From NCBI GenBank assembly GCA_023159155.1, contig JAJNNX010000075.1, positions 1-64,000 of the forward strand: a stretch of 64,000 nt of DNA, in the 5' to 3' direction. A program made the translations under genes and the position numbers. A model generated the notes under the pieces. The model saw nothing but the letters and a program-made list of their open reading frames with translations. It was not told the origin of the DNA and searched no databases. Shown here in pieces: positions 23,913-38,149 of this stretch. Numbering within the stretch: the stretch's first letter is position 1; every line of letters starts with the position of its first letter. The DNA is from Ustulina deusta. Its lineage: Eukaryota > Ascomycota > Sordariomycetes > Xylariales > Xylariaceae.

Positions 23913-24838
23913 CAGAACAACACACTGCTAATAAAGACGCTTAGGTCGACCTTTGACGCCTCTCCGAGGACGTTAGGGCTGACCTTTACGATCCCTTTCT
24001 CGTACTAGTATCTCAGGTGGTTTGATTTCCCTAGATTTCTCAAGTATGCCGATTGGACCAACTTAATGAGTTGCGAACTTCACGGTACTTGGTAAGTAAT
24101 GCCTCACTGCCTAGAATTCTTCACTGATGTACGTTTCTTCATACTCTATGGAACAGGGACCGCAACAACCCAATTGGATCAATCGCTCAGGCTCATACCA
24201 ACCTTACCGAGATCAAACTGGCGGCCCAGCTGCTGTGGCGCGTAGGCGTCAAGCCTGAGCAGGCCACCCTAGGCTACGGGTTCTATGGGCGCTCTTTCAG
24301 GCTTAAAGAAGCCAGCTGCACGATTCCAGAATGTGCTTTTAGCGGCGGAGCCCGGCCGGGACCCTGCTCAGACAAGGCCGGAATCCTGCAGTACTACAAG
24401 ATCCAAGCGTTCCTCAAGCAGGTGCCAAACCTAAAGCTGGTATTCAACAAGAACCAGTGGGCCTCGTACGACGACGCCGAGACCTTCGAGCTCAAGCAGA
24501 ACTAGGCAAATTCGATCGGCATCGGCGGCAGCATGATCTGGGCTGTCAACACCAATAACAACAAGTTCACCGCCATAAGCAGCCTTATAAGCTACCAGGT
24601 CTCCCATGTTAAGACCAATAGTGTCGGCAGTATCCATGCACTAGCCATAACCGAGAAGAACAATGCAAAAACCCTACAAGAGGTGAACGGCTAAATATGA
24701 GGGCAAGCCTATCTGCTGCCTTGCAGACATGGCGTCCAAGAAGTGTGTCTGGCGCGAATCTGGCAATGACGGTGGTGTCTGGGGCGGCTGCAATGGGCAG
24801 TGCCACGCTGGAGAATTGAGAGTACTGGATTCAATGTG
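23913..24838 (+). pseudogene. GH18 chitinase (killer-toxin-like class), 5' part, disrupted
   Basis: Family: secreted fungal class V chitinases with a GH18 barrel and Cys-rich C-terminal modules. Seen: KTLRSTFDAS; YLRWFDFPRFLKYADW; MSCELHGTW (family MSYDLHG); an intron at 24092-24156 (GTAAGT to AACAG); DRNNPIGSI; GYGFYGRSF; FSGGARPGPC; NQWASYDDAETF; GIGGSMIWA. These form the C-terminal half of the barrel. The half with DGxDxDWE and any N-terminal LysM or chitin-binding modules is missing. TAG at 24006 and 24503 replaces Trp. A frameshift near 24690 leads to KPICC and VWGGCNGQCHAGE, the first Cys-rich module. The exon ends at 24838, exactly at the insertion of the 22.7-kb LTR element, and the gene resumes at 47588. 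Identification of the family is firm and the gene is not functional. Confidence 0.85.
24092..24156 (+). other. Intron in the chitinase 5' part
   Basis: 65 nt, donor GTAAGTAATG, acceptor GGAACAG. It splits a Trp codon (TG|G), and the downstream exon continues the GH18 homology in frame. Confidence 0.8.
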
Positions 24839-24842
24839 GTAA
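24838..24842. other. Target-site duplication GGTAA (left)
   Basis: Identical to 47529-47533. It spans the exon-intron boundary of the chitinase: last exon base G, then GTAA of the donor. Confidence 0.85.
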
Positions 24843-25046
24843 TGTTACGTCATACAACTGGGTCAGTATCACATGATTTAGCCCCACTTATCTTATATTA
24901 TAGCTTAACCTTTGCCTACAGAAATTAAAACAAAATTTTTTTTTTTTAATAAATTATATTTAAGTTCTGTTTAGATTGTTTTTTTTTATATAATATATAG
25001 CTAGTATATATTATATATTATAATATATTAATTATAGCTTATTATA
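24843..25046 (+). repeat. Left LTR, 204 bp
   Basis: Starts TGTTACGTCATACAACTGGG and ends ATTATA (ATTACA in the right copy). Its first 80 bp are much less mutated than the right LTR, the rest more so. LTR lengths are equal. Confidence 0.85.
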
Positions 25047-28000
25047 TAATAGCTAATAATTGTTTTAATGTTTTTGCTTATTAAAATAGTTAAAAAATAA
25101 TTTATATAGCTTAATTAATTTTTTAAATTTTATTTTTAGATTTTATTACTACTCTAGTTACTACTAATTAAATAATTTCTAAAACGCTAAAATATTAAAA
25201 TTAGTAAAATTTATATTTAAAATTAAAAAACTAACTAAATTAATAATTAATAAATCAAATCGTTGTTTTATTACTAAATTATAAGCAATTAAAGTTATTT
25301 ATTTTAATTATAAAAATAATTTAAATATATTTATTAAATTATATTAAGAACTTTTAAATAATATTATTTAAAATCTTAATATATATTTTATTATATTTTT
25401 TTATTTATATTTTTTTTAAAAAAACTTAATAAAAAATAATTTTATAATATTTATAGCTAATTTATTAAAACTTTATTAAATATAGCAAAAATATTAAAAA
25501 TTATTAAACTTATAAATAAATTATATTTTTTAAAAAAGCAAAAATATTTTATTTAAACTTTATTTTTTATTTTATATTTTTTAGTTTTAAACTTTATTAT
25601 TTATTTATTTCTAATAAATAAAATTTTTAAAAGTTTTATTAAATATATTACTACTTTTTAAATTATTTTTTTAATTTAAACTTTTATCCGCCTTACTTTA
25701 ATATATTTTATTTTGCTTAAAACAATAAATATTTTAATATTTATTATACTAATATATTTAAATATATTTAATATAAATTAAAATAATTTTATAAATCTAT
25801 TTATTAGTTTTATATATAGTTTAAGTTAACTAGGTTTATTATAAACGTTTTATTAAATATAAACAAAACTATAAATATTAGTAATACTATTAAAACTAAT
25901 ATTTTTATAACTAGAATTAATAATTATAATTTTTTTTATATATAAACTATTTAAAACTATATTTATTAAACTTTAATATAGCTTTTTTATTAATATATTT
26001 TTTAGCTTATAATATATAAAATAAAAAAAAGTTATAGCTTTAAATTTTTTTTTTTTAACTTTTTTTTTATTAATAATATAAAAACAAATAATAATAAAAA
26101 TAATTCTAAACTATTAACTATAATATTAAAAAAAACTTAAGTAAACTTTATTATAAATTTTAGTAATAATATTTACTACTTAAGTACTAGTTTATAATAA
26201 AAGTTTGCTATTTTTGTATTATAGCTAGTAATTTATAATATTATATATATTAATAAATATAGCCTTACTAATTAATATAACTATATAAATAAAATTTAAA
26301 ATATAGTACTAATATATAAATTAATTAATAATATATTTATTAAAAAATATTTAAAACTATAATAATATATTATAAATAAAGTTTAGCTATAAACTTATAT
26401 AGTACTAGTAAAAATTTCTAATAAAAAATAAAAAACTTATTTATTATAAAGTTAGTAGTATTTATTTTTAATTATAAAATCTATTGCTTAATTAATTGCT
26501 TTTATTTAATAATTTAGCTTTTTTATTATTACTTAGTTTTTTTTATTTTATTTAGCAAATATAGTTTAGATATTAAGCTTTTTTTTATAGCTTACTTTTA
26601 TAATAACTAGTGCTTTATAAGCTTTTAATAGATTTTAAATATTTATTATGTTTATAATAATAAGCGCTCTTTAAGCTTTTGTTCTTTTTTTATTTATATA
26701 AATATTACTAGGTACCCCTTTATATATGCTTTATATATTTTTAATATAACAAATATTAATAAAATTCTTATAGTATTAAATTTTTACTCAGCTATAAAAA
26801 CATTTATATCTATTGTAGATTTAATTATATTTACTATAAATTTAGCTATATCTGCTATAAACTTAGCTATATTTACTATAGATTTAGCTATATCTACTAT
26901 AGATTTAGCTATATTTGCTATAAACTTAGCTATATTTGCTATAAGCTTAGCTATATCTACCCTAGGCTTAGGTTATTCTAACGCAACTATAAATTTATTT
27001 AAATATAATTGCTGCTTTAAATAGATTCTTTTTTCGGAACGTTTGTTTTAATACTAATATAAACAGCCAATTTAAAATATTACTTTTAGCTAAAATTTCT
27101 AATTAATTTTTATTATAACAAAATCTAACACTTAATAAAATCAGTAATAATAATATAAATAGCGCTGCTTTTTTAATTGCTCTAGCTATATTATAACAAA
27201 ATCTATAAATAAATTAACATTTTAGCTAATATTTTAATAATTAGTATTATAGTTTTTAGTAGCTATATAATATAATAAAGCTTTTTTTATTTAAGTACTA
27301 TAATTTTATTTTAATTGCTTAATATATTAATAAGCTTAAGCACTTTAAATAAAAATGAAACAAAGATATAGTTTTTTAAGATTTTAGTATTAATATTATG
27401 CTTAACTTTAATTTATTTAAAGTATACTAATTTAAAAGCTTTATATAAAATGTTAAGCAATAAATTATTTAAAATTTTATTTAAGTTAAACATTATTTAA
27501 AACAACGTTTTTAAAAAAACTAGCTTAAAATTATATAACAAACAAACAAAAAATAATATAATTTTGCTAATAAAAAAAAAAAACTTATTAAAATTTATAT
27601 TAATTTTAAAATAAAATATTATTATAAAATAAACTATATAAACAAAAACTATATTACTAAACAAATATTTAAACATTTTAATAATAATCTTAAATTATTT
27701 ATTAAGCTATAAATTAATAATAATATTATTTAAAACATTTAAAATCAAATTAATAATTAAAAATATATAGTATTAAAAAACTAGTATAAATCTATTAAGG
27801 CTTATTAAGCTTAAAAAAAATATATTAGTAATTTAAAAACTTTAATTAAAAAAAATACTAATTCTAACTATAATATTATAAAGTTTAATATAACTAATCT
27901 ATATACTAACCTTTTTTTATTATTTTTTAAAGCTATTTTTATTAAAGCTAGCTTTTTTAAAAATATGATAAACTTTTTTTATTTTTAAGCTAATAAACTT

Positions 28001-30700
28001 TTAGTTCTTTTTTTATAAAATAAAATTAAAACTAAAAAAATAAATATATAGCTAGTAAAGCAATAGCCTAAAGTTTTTTTTAAAAATAATTGTTTTTATA
28101 ATTAATAATAAAATAATAATTAATTTTATAATAACTAATAAAATAAAAATAATATATTTAATAATACTTTTTAGATAAAAATTACGTAGATTTATATAAT
28201 TAAAAATTAAATAATTTATTATAATATAAATAAAAAAAACTTTTATATTTTACTACATATTATAAATTAGATTAAGATATTTTAGCTAGATTATAACTCT
28301 AACTTTAATAAAAATAAACTTAATAGCGCTAGTAATACTATTGGACTAAAAAATAATTAAAGCAAGCGTTTCGGAAAAATATCTTGCTAGCTTTAAAAAA
28401 GCTTTTATAATTCTTTTTTTTAATTAATATTATATTAAATCTATATAATATAGCTTTATTACTATTTTTATTGCTATTTAAAGCTATAAATATAATATAT
28501 AATATTACTAAAATTTTTGTTTAGCTATTATTTAATAAATCTAGCAAATTTAAAAATCTATTATTTTTAACCTTAAATAATTAAATAATTACTATTAATA
28601 ATAATTAAAACTAGTTTTTTATATATAATATTACTAGATTATTTAATCTAGCTACTACTATTATATTAAATAAAATAATTAAATATATTTAAATATATTA
28701 AAAAAGTTTTGCTTATTTTAAAATTATTATTTATAATCAAAGTTATAAAATAAAAATATATATAAATATTGCTTTATTTTTATGCTTTATATTTAAAAAG
28801 TTTTTAGTATAGATATATTTAGATATATTTATTTAAATATTTATATAAAGCTTTAGTAGTAAAGGTATTAGTAAAGGGCCCTATATTATAAATTATACTA
28901 ATATTAATATTATATTTTTTAATATTAAAAAATTAATATAATTTTAAATATAGCAGATTTATATTATTAATAAGTTTTTATATAATATAATTTTTAATAT
29001 AAATTTTTTTAAAATATATTTATGATACATTAAATAAAGCAGTAAATTATAAAATAATAAACTCTATATTATAAATACTAGACGTTATATATATATATCT
29101 GTAATATTTAACGTTTAATTAAAACTTTACTATAAGCAAGTATTAATTTAAGTAATAATTAATTTTAAGGTTAAAGCAGGTAAAAATATTACTATACTTA
29201 TTAATTATTTAAATATATTTATTATAGCTACAGGTTATTTTGTTTATTTTTAAACTATTATAAATCTTTTATTTAATATATATAGCTTTATTATAATATT
29301 AATTTAAAATAATTAAAATATAGTTTAATATTTTGCAAATTTTAGCAGACTTTTTATTTTTATTTATAAAAGCGATTTATTTAGCTTTTATAAAAATATT
29401 TATATTTTTAATTCTATTTAGACCTATTTTATATTTTTAGAGTTTAAGATTAAAAATATTTATATAATACTTTTTTTTAAAATTTTTAATATAAATAAAC
29501 AAAAAAATAAAATTAATAAGAATAATAATAGGTATAGATATAGTTATCTTTTTAACTTACTTAATTTATTTAAGCTTTAAATATTATTTAATAAATTAAA
29601 AATAAGTATATTATTGGACTAAAAACCTAAAATTATATTTTAAATCAAATCTATTTTTTATAAATATTTTTATTTATTTTGTTTTAAACTTAGTTGTTTT
29701 AATAATAAAATTAAAATATTTATTAAATTTAAAAAAGGCGTTTTTATTAATAATTTTTATTAATACTTTTATTTTTAATTTTATAAAAACTATAATATAA
29801 TAAACGTTATTTTTAAGCTGTTTGCTAATATTAAAGTTATTAAACTTATATTTTTAAAATAATTTTGTTTTATTATATTATTTATATTTATTGTTTGGCA
29901 TAAAAATAAACCTTATATAATAGTTAATTTATAGAAAATTAATACTAAAGTTATTAGTAACGCTTATTTGTTACTTTAGCAAAATAAAATATTTAGTACT
30001 TTATATAAATTTATAGTTTTTATTATTATTAATATTATAAAAAGCTTTTTTTAACAAAAAATTAAAAATTATAATAAATATAAAATAGCTTTTATTATAT
30101 TATATTATAGCTATAAACAATTTATAGTTATAACAATAAAATTTAAAACTTTTTTTAGTTTTTTTTAATATTATATAAAAAAACTTTTCTACCTATATTT
30201 ATAAATATTTATATTTATTTATATTAATAATAATATTATTTTTTTTTGGACTATAAAAAATATATTAAGTATTTTAATACTATTTTTAGTATTTTAGCTA
30301 TATTAAATTATATTATAGCTTTAAAAAATATTATTTTGTTTAATATAGTTTTAAAACTTTTAGCTAGCATATTTCCTATTTAGGGCTTTTTATAAAAAAA
30401 AAAAATTATAAAACAATTAAATAATTTAATATATTATATAATTTATAAAATTTAAAGCAAAAAATTAGTTTTATAAAATATTAGTACTATTATATTTATT
30501 AATTTGCTAGTATTATAGTGTTTTTAAACTAGATTAAAACGTTTAGTTTTAAAAATTGTTCTAAAATAGCTAATCTTAAGTAGGCATAATAGGCTAGGAC
30601 CTATAAACTACTTTTAAAAATATTGCCTTTTTAGCTAAACAAAAAAACTAATATTGTATTAAAAAAAGCTCGAAAGTAATATAAAATAATATTTAAATAT
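25047..30700. other. Interior of the 22.7-kb element, left part
   Basis: RIP-degraded, no open frame. The only distinct structure is the 21-bp repeat at 26815-26970. Scattered less mutated bits occur near 26990-27050 and 28320-28390. Confidence 0.6.
26815..26970 (-). repeat. 21-bp tandem repeat, open heptapeptide frame on the minus strand
   Basis: About seven copies of a 21-base unit such as CTATAAACTTAGCTATATTTG. On the minus strand each unit is seven codons, Ala-Lys-(Phe/Ser/Leu)-Ile-(Ala/Val)-(Asp/Asn)-Ile, with no stop through the array. A seven-residue unit with hydrophobics at spaced positions suggests a fossil coiled-coil segment of a retroelement protein. This is inference; the flanks carry stops. 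Confidence 0.6.
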
Positions 30701-30879
30701 TGTCATAAATAGGAAGTTCACGAGGTCAGGTATAATATATAGAAAGATAAGTTATATATTTAGTAAGGTTGGTTTATAAGACTAAAGCTTATAAAAAGAA
30801 GATTTTTTATTAAAGTGGGTGTAGATATGGTATATATATATAGTAAGTGTGCACTAGTCCTAGTATGCTAGGCATAACA
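30701..30879 (-). repeat. 3' LTR of the gypsy element (179 bp)
   Basis: Begins TGTCATAAATAGGAAGTTCA on the plus strand and ends GGCATAACA. It is about 88% identical to the right copy by eye, the differences mostly C/T and G/A. Confidence 0.9.
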
Positions 30880-33479
30880 ACTATCCTTCTTTCTTTAGTT
30901 AGGTTATCCCTAACCTAATATATATAAGTGTGTAAAATGCAAGGTACATAATATAGGTGGGTAGTATATATATGTATAGATAAAGGGTAATTTAGGTACA
31001 GGGTTTGTGCGGAATTGGGGTAATATATGTATGATTGGTATAGTATAATCAATTAGGTGTTTATAGGTATAAGTATATAGGTACTTCTGTTATATTAGTA
31101 ATATATAGTATTATTATTATTGTTATTAATATAAATACTTTAATACTTATATAATATTATTAATTAGAAGTTTTGGTATATATATAGTATAGTATATATA
31201 TATATGTTATATATTTAAGTATATAGTAAATTTTAATGCTAGTAATTTAAACATAAGCTATATATAAATTACTTATAAAGCTGATCTGGTTTTATATAAA
31301 TACTCTAGCTTAGTTTTTTTTTTTTTTTTTTTTTTTAGCTGCTGCTATTATTTTAGTTAGTCTTAGCTACTCTTTTACTTTGCTGCTATTATTTTTTATT
31401 TTTTTTGTACTCTTTTTACCTTTTTTTTTTTTTTTTTTTATGCTAGTATTACTATATTTAACGCTAACTCTATTGCTTTTTTTTTAAATAATAAGCTTTT
31501 TATTATTTGCTGCAACTATTGCTTCTAGCGTAAAGCTTGTTAAAAAGTAATTAATAGCTGCAACTGCTATAACTATAAGCGTTGTATGCGCAAGCAAAGT
31601 ATGTGCGCTAAAAATAAGGCATATAAACGTAAAACTATTAAAGATCTAGTTTATAGAACGTATACGTACTAACGTTGTTTTGGTAGTATTTATAATAAAG
31701 CTTAGCTCAATTTTAGCTGGTTTATTTAGGTTGTTTATATAATAAAAAAAGCAAAGGCTTCTTTTTGTAATAAATATTAAAAAGGCAAAAAAACGTACAA
31801 GCTAATAAATATAATTATATTTGTTTTATATTAGTATTTTTGCTAACTTAAATATATTATATAATTAAGTTCTAGGTTTAATATTTTTTAATATAGTTTA
31901 TATAAATAAATTGCTAAACTAGTTCTACTAGTTTTTTAATTTTAAATTAGACAAAGATAGCTATAAAGTTATAGATAAAACAAGCTTAAATACTTAATAA
32001 GCGCTTTTAAAGTTTTATTAGCAACTTACTAGCATTTAATTTTGTTTATTAAAAATATTTTGCTGCTTTATAGCAACTTATTATTTTTAGTTTAGAATTA
32101 CTAGTATTTTAGGCAATTTAAAAATAAATAGTTCTATTTTTATCTTATAGTATATTTGTTAGTTATTTATATAGGTTTAAAATATTTATATTATATATAT
32201 TTAAATAATAATATAGCAAAAAAACGTATAGTTCTAAGTAGTAGCGTATATTTTTTTTAATGTTATAAATATTTTTATTTATTTTTAGTTTATAAGGTTA
32301 TTTAATATAATTAAACGCTAGCTTAACGCTAGGTATATTTTTATAAGAATATTTTATGTTTTTAATTTAAGAATTATAGTTATATATTATAAATATTAGC
32401 TATTTATTGTTTTATATTAAAAATATAAAAAGCAGTAATAAGCGCTACTAATTAAATTATTTGGACTACTAGATTAGCTAATATAGCTAATATAAATATT
32501 ACTTATTTTAATAAAATTTAATTTTAGAAGTAGTTTATATATAGCTTAATAATAAAGTATAGATTAAATATTTAAAATAATTAATTTAATTCTAACTATA
32601 TAAATATTTATAAGTTTATTTTTGTTAATTTGCTAAAATTTCGGGCTAATATAATTATAAAAATAATAAATCTTTAAGTAATAAAGCAAAATATTTTTAA
32701 ATAAAAATAGAATTAATTAATTTTTTTTTATAATTAGTTTAAATATAAATTGTTAGATTAAAAGTTTTTTTTTTTTTAGTAATTTTATTGTTATTTAAAA
32801 GTTTATATTACTTTAGGTGCTATAATATTAATAGTTAATACTTATTAGTTATATTTAATTAGCTAGCTTTTTTATTTAACTTCATAGTATAATTTATAGT
32901 TATATATCTGTTTTGTTATTATATTTTTAACTTTTTATTTATTTAAATTGTTTATAAAGTCTAGTATAAATAAATTATGTATAGTATTAGTTTTTTAAAG
33001 TTTAAGTAGTTAAATAAAAAAAATATTATAAAAGTAGGCATATTGTACTAAAAATGTAAAGTAATATACTTATAATTTAATATAGCTAAGGATTTAAAAT
33101 GGTCTAATAAACTTAAGTGCAAATTTAGAATATTTAAAATTTAAGTTTTTTATAAATAATACTACTATATTTTTAACTTTATAAGTTATAAGTTTATGTT
33201 TAATATTATAATATTTTTAATGCTTTTTAATTATAATTTGTTACTAATTTTTTAAGTTATTTCTAATAGTTTATAGTTTTTATAGTTGTTTCTGTATTAC
33301 TAGCACCCCTTTTAAAGTAAAGTTATTTTTAATAAATAGTTTGAACTTTAATATATAGCTATATAAAGCTTTAAAGGATAATTTGTTAGTTATATTATTA
33401 ATAGCTAAGTTAATTGTAAAATATACTTAAAAAAATAATTATAACTAATTAGTTTGTTTATTATTAATAAAGCATTTAA

Positions 33480-33660
33480 AGTAATTTTTAATTGTTTAAT
33501 TTATATGTTCTGTTTGCTTGTTAGTTTTAAGGTAAAATATAACCAAATATCTTTTTTTAATTTTAAAATAATAGCATAAGTCTAACTAAAAATAACTAAT
33601 AAAAAAAGAGCTACGGTCTGATATAATATCTATAGGATTTTTATAAATATATTTAATTTT
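33480..33660 (-). pseudogene. Integrase core fragment of the gypsy element
   Basis: The minus-strand frame reads DIISDRSSFFISYF, a stop, then LDLCYYFKIKKR and further on FYLKTNKQTEHIN. This is the Ty3/gypsy integrase core around the second catalytic Asp (family SDRGSxFxSxFW..LC and FHPQTDGQTER). Stops and Gly/Arg changes fit G-to-A and C-to-T damage. Confidence 0.8.
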
Positions 33661-35429
33661 TTAATAAAATAAAATAATAAACTATATTAAAGTTATTTTA
33701 GTATTAATAAAAAATAAATAAGTTAATTTAATAAATCTATTAATAATTACTAAAATATAATTAATTTAATAATTTTTATAAAAAATTAAAAATAGTTTAA
33801 CTATAAAATCTATAAATAGTTTTTATATAAAAACTAAAAGTATAAGTAAAACATTAAGTTTGCTATATTTTTAGTAATGTTTTGTTTTTAATTTAAGGCA
33901 TATTATATAATTATTTATGTAGTTATTAATATTTGCTTTTATTTTTAGTTAAAAAAACTTGCGCTATAATAGTTTAAACGTATGTTTTTATTTAAAATAC
34001 TTTACTAATAGATTATTGTAGTATAATTTAATAAGCTAAAAATAAATAGATTTTTTAAAAAAGATATAAACTTTATTTTTATAGTATAAAAAAAATCTTT
34101 TAATTATTTATTAAAAATTTATAAGCTTTTTAGTATTAATACGCTTTTTAATTAATTTATATTTAAAATCTTTTTATTAAATATTCTAGATTATATTTTA
34201 TAAATTTTGTAATATATCTAAATTTTAGAAGTTCTTATTATTTATAGCTATTTATACTTATATATATATAACTGCTTATATAAAAATAATCCTTTTTTTA
34301 GGGGGTTAGGCAGTATATATTTTGCCTACTAGTACCTTTAAGTACTTATTAGAAATCTTAATTTATACTACTACAATCTTTCTTTTTAGTATTAAAAAAA
34401 GATTAGTATTTTAAAGCAAATTGCTTATATAATCAAGTTAGCATAATAAAAAATTAGCTTTATTTTGCTTACTTTATTTATATTTAATAATAAAATTAAA
34501 AAAAACTAAATATATATACTAATAAGCTTGCTTTTTATTTAGCTTTGGAATTTTTATAAATGCTTAAAAATTGTTATAGTTAGTTAATACTTCGATTAAT
34601 AATTTATTTTTTTAAAAATAATACTATTAATACTTAAAATATTTTATAATTATAAATATTTTTTAATTTAAAGTTCTATAGTTCAATTTTGTATTAGTAA
34701 ACTTATAAAAATAAAATATAATAAGATGTTATTTATTTTAACTATTTTTTTAGAAAAAATTTCCTGCTAGCACTGCTTTAAAAAAATTAGTTTTTATTAA
34801 TATTTGCTTTTTAGGGTTAAAATATATAAAAAAAATAACTTTTCTAAATAAGTCCTAAAACTTTTTAAAAGCTTTTACTATAGAATAATCTAAAAAAATT
34901 CAATTTTTTTTTGTTTTAGTTACGTTTTTTTTTAAATACTAGGTTAAAAAAGCAGTAACTTAAAAATATTTTTTAATAAAGCGCTAATAAAAGTTATAAA
35001 ATTCTAAAAATTATTATAGCTTATAATAAGAACTAAAAAATAGTTATTATTTAATTATATTAATATAACTAAAGTTTATTTTAATATTTTAATTAGATAT
35101 AATATATTTAAAAAATTTAAGTTTTTTTTAATAAAACTAATATTTTAAAAGTTTAGCATATAGCTTAATATTTTAAAGTTTTTTAATAATTTTCCGGACA
35201 TATTTTATATAAATTTTTTATTTATAAAAAATATAAAAATATTATTTAAGTATATAATATAAAATATATCTAAAATATTATTAAATATTTTATATATATA
35301 ATTTTAAAAAGTAGTAGGGGTATTGTATAAACTTATAAGTATAACTAAAAATTTGTAATAGCTATAATATATATAAAAAGCTATTTTTTATTTAATTTTT
35401 TTTTTAATTCGGATATAATAATAGGTGTT

Positions 35430-35610
35430 TTTAAAATTGATCTTAGTAAATATTTTAATATATATAAATTTATTTATTAATTCTAAAATAAAAATAAAAA
35501 TATAGCAATTTTTTTGCGTAATATAGTTAAATTTTTTATAGTTTATATATAATCTTAAATTTTTATTTTTTTTAAAAACAAATAGAATAGGAGCTCTAGC
35601 TAAACTTTTA
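35430..35610 (-). pseudogene. Reverse transcriptase fragment of the gypsy element
   Basis: The minus-strand frame reads RAPILFVFKKNKNLRLYINY and continues to IKIFTKIN. It matches the start of Ty3/gypsy reverse transcriptase (family [20 protein letters not shown] and KYFTKIDL), with Asp-to-Asn changes as RIP would cause. Confidence 0.8.
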
Positions 35611-38149
35611 AATTTTTATATTTTTTTATTAGCTATTATTTCTATAAGCTATTCTTAAAGTTTTTTAAATTTGTTTTAAGCTAATAAGTAAATAAAATAA
35701 TAAAGTATTATAATGTTATTTTATAGATTAATCGCTAAGTTTTTTTGTTTGGAGTATAGGAAAATACTAGCTTTATTAGTATTAAAGAAATTAGCTAGGT
35801 TGTAAAATTTTGGCGGAATATTTTTAAAACTAGTATAATTCTTTTTAATTCTTAATTCTTTTAACTAGAAAAGTTTAAAGAAATATATAATAGCTTAGTA
35901 ATATTTTTTATTTTTGTAAGTTTTAGCAAATTAATAAACTATAACTAACTCAAAATATTTAAGCTTTAAGCTATAAAATTAGTAATTTAAACTTAAATTA
36001 AGTATAATTTTTTAATTTTTTAATATAGTTTAAAAAAAAAGCACTAAACTTTTTTTTAATTAATTATTTTGGTTAATAATAATATAAGCATGCTAAAATT
36101 TTTAGGTTACTTTATAGCTATTAATAAGTTTATAAATAACTTAATAAGTGCTATAACTAAAAAATCTATTTTTAGTAGCATATTATAAAATATAAATATA
36201 AAATAAAAATATAACTAATATAATTATATTTAGCGTAAAAATCTAAATTAACAAATATTTTTAATAAAGGTTTTTTTAAACTAATAAAATAAATATTATA
36301 TAAAATATAAAATTAATATAAAACAAATATAAAAAGCTATAGTTTTAGCTTAAGCTTTATAGCTAAAACTAAAACTATTTTTTGTTTTTTTAATTATTAT
36401 TTAAATATTTATTAAAATATGCTAAAAAATTATATAAATAATTTTAGTCCAAATAATAGTTATTTTTTTATAAATAGTAGAATATATTAGAATTTTTTTA
36501 TTTTTAATCTAATTAAGTTTTTTAAATCTAATGTTTTTAATTTTTTAATAAGTATTACTAGTTAGGTTTTTTATAGTTATAACTAATATAACTTATTTTT
36601 TTATAATTAAAGCAAAAAAAGTCCTAAGTATTACTATTTTGCTTTAAGCGGTTATTAGGGTTTTTTTGTAGTTATTTTTAAAATATATTAGGGATATATT
36701 AGCTAGAGTATTTAGGAAATAATAACTTTTTAAATATATAATTATTAAAAAGTTATTAATTTAAATAAGGTTGTTTTAACTAATTATAATACTAATAACT
36801 ATTTTAGCTCTAAACTATATTATAATATTTTTAGCTTTAATAAAAATAATTTTTATTATTAAAATATTTTTATTTAAAAAAGCTTTAGTATTATTATTAA
36901 TTTTAAAGTTTATTAATATTAGTTTGGTTAATATTTAAATATAAAAATCTTTATTAAAGCTTTATAGTTTTAAAAACAAAAATTATTAGTTTTTAATAAT
37001 GCTATACTATATTTATTATTATTAATTTCTTTTAAAATAATAAATTATTAAAATTTATAATTTTTTATTAGAGCAGATCGGTTAGTTTTTAGTAATATAA
37101 TATAGCTTTTTTATTATTGCTTTATTATTTTTTTTAAATCTTAATTTAAAACAAATATTAATTAAATATTTTAAAGTTTTAATTAGCTTATTATTAAGCT
37201 TTTTTTAATTGCTAGTTAATACTTGCAGCAAAAAAAATTAATTAGTAAATCAAAATCTTAGTTTAGTTAATAAAAGTTTTTTAATTAAATTTATTAAAAA
37301 AACAATTCTAGCGTACTTTTTTTTTAAAAAAAACTTAATACTAATTTTTATAATTTTAGTTTATTTTATTAACTATATAAATAATTTAAATTTAAGTTTA
37401 TTAGAACTTTTTTTATAAACTTTTAAACATAGATTTTAGTTTTTTAATTTATTTAATTTATTAGTTATAAATAAACTATATAATAAATAAAAAATATTTA
37501 AATTTTAAAAAGTAACTAAAATTAATATTTAACTTTTTATTATTATTATAATATTTATAATAATAAAATAATTAATAGTTAGAACTACTTAGATCTAACT
37601 TGTTAAATAATAATAATAAAAATAAAAAAATAAATAATAAGCTAAAATTAAAAAAGTTATATTGTTTTTAGTACTAACTTTTATGTTCTAAGTAAAAAAT
37701 CTAAAAAAAATCTAAAAAATTAAAAGATTTAAAGTTTTTTAGATTTTTAGTTTTTTTTTAATACTTATGTTTTTTAGGTTTTTGTTTTAATATTAATTTA
37801 TATATACTTATAAATTAAAATCCTTTTAATCCAAAAATAAGTTATTTTTATTTTTTTAGTTATTTATTTATTTTTTTAAGTTTTATTTTAAGCTAAATGT
37901 TTTATTATAATAAAAATTAGTTAGTACTTTTAAGTCGTAAAGTATTGTTATTATTTTAGTAACTAAGTATTAAACTACTATTAAGCTTTAATTTTTAATT
38001 TTTATTTAGAAAAAAATTAGTATAGCTTTATTAGTTATTTATAGCTAATTTATTTTTTTTAGGAAGTATTAATTTAGTTAATAGTCCGGGTTTTTTAAGG
38101 GCTATTATATAAATATATTATAAGTAATTTAAAAAAAAAGCTTTAGAAT

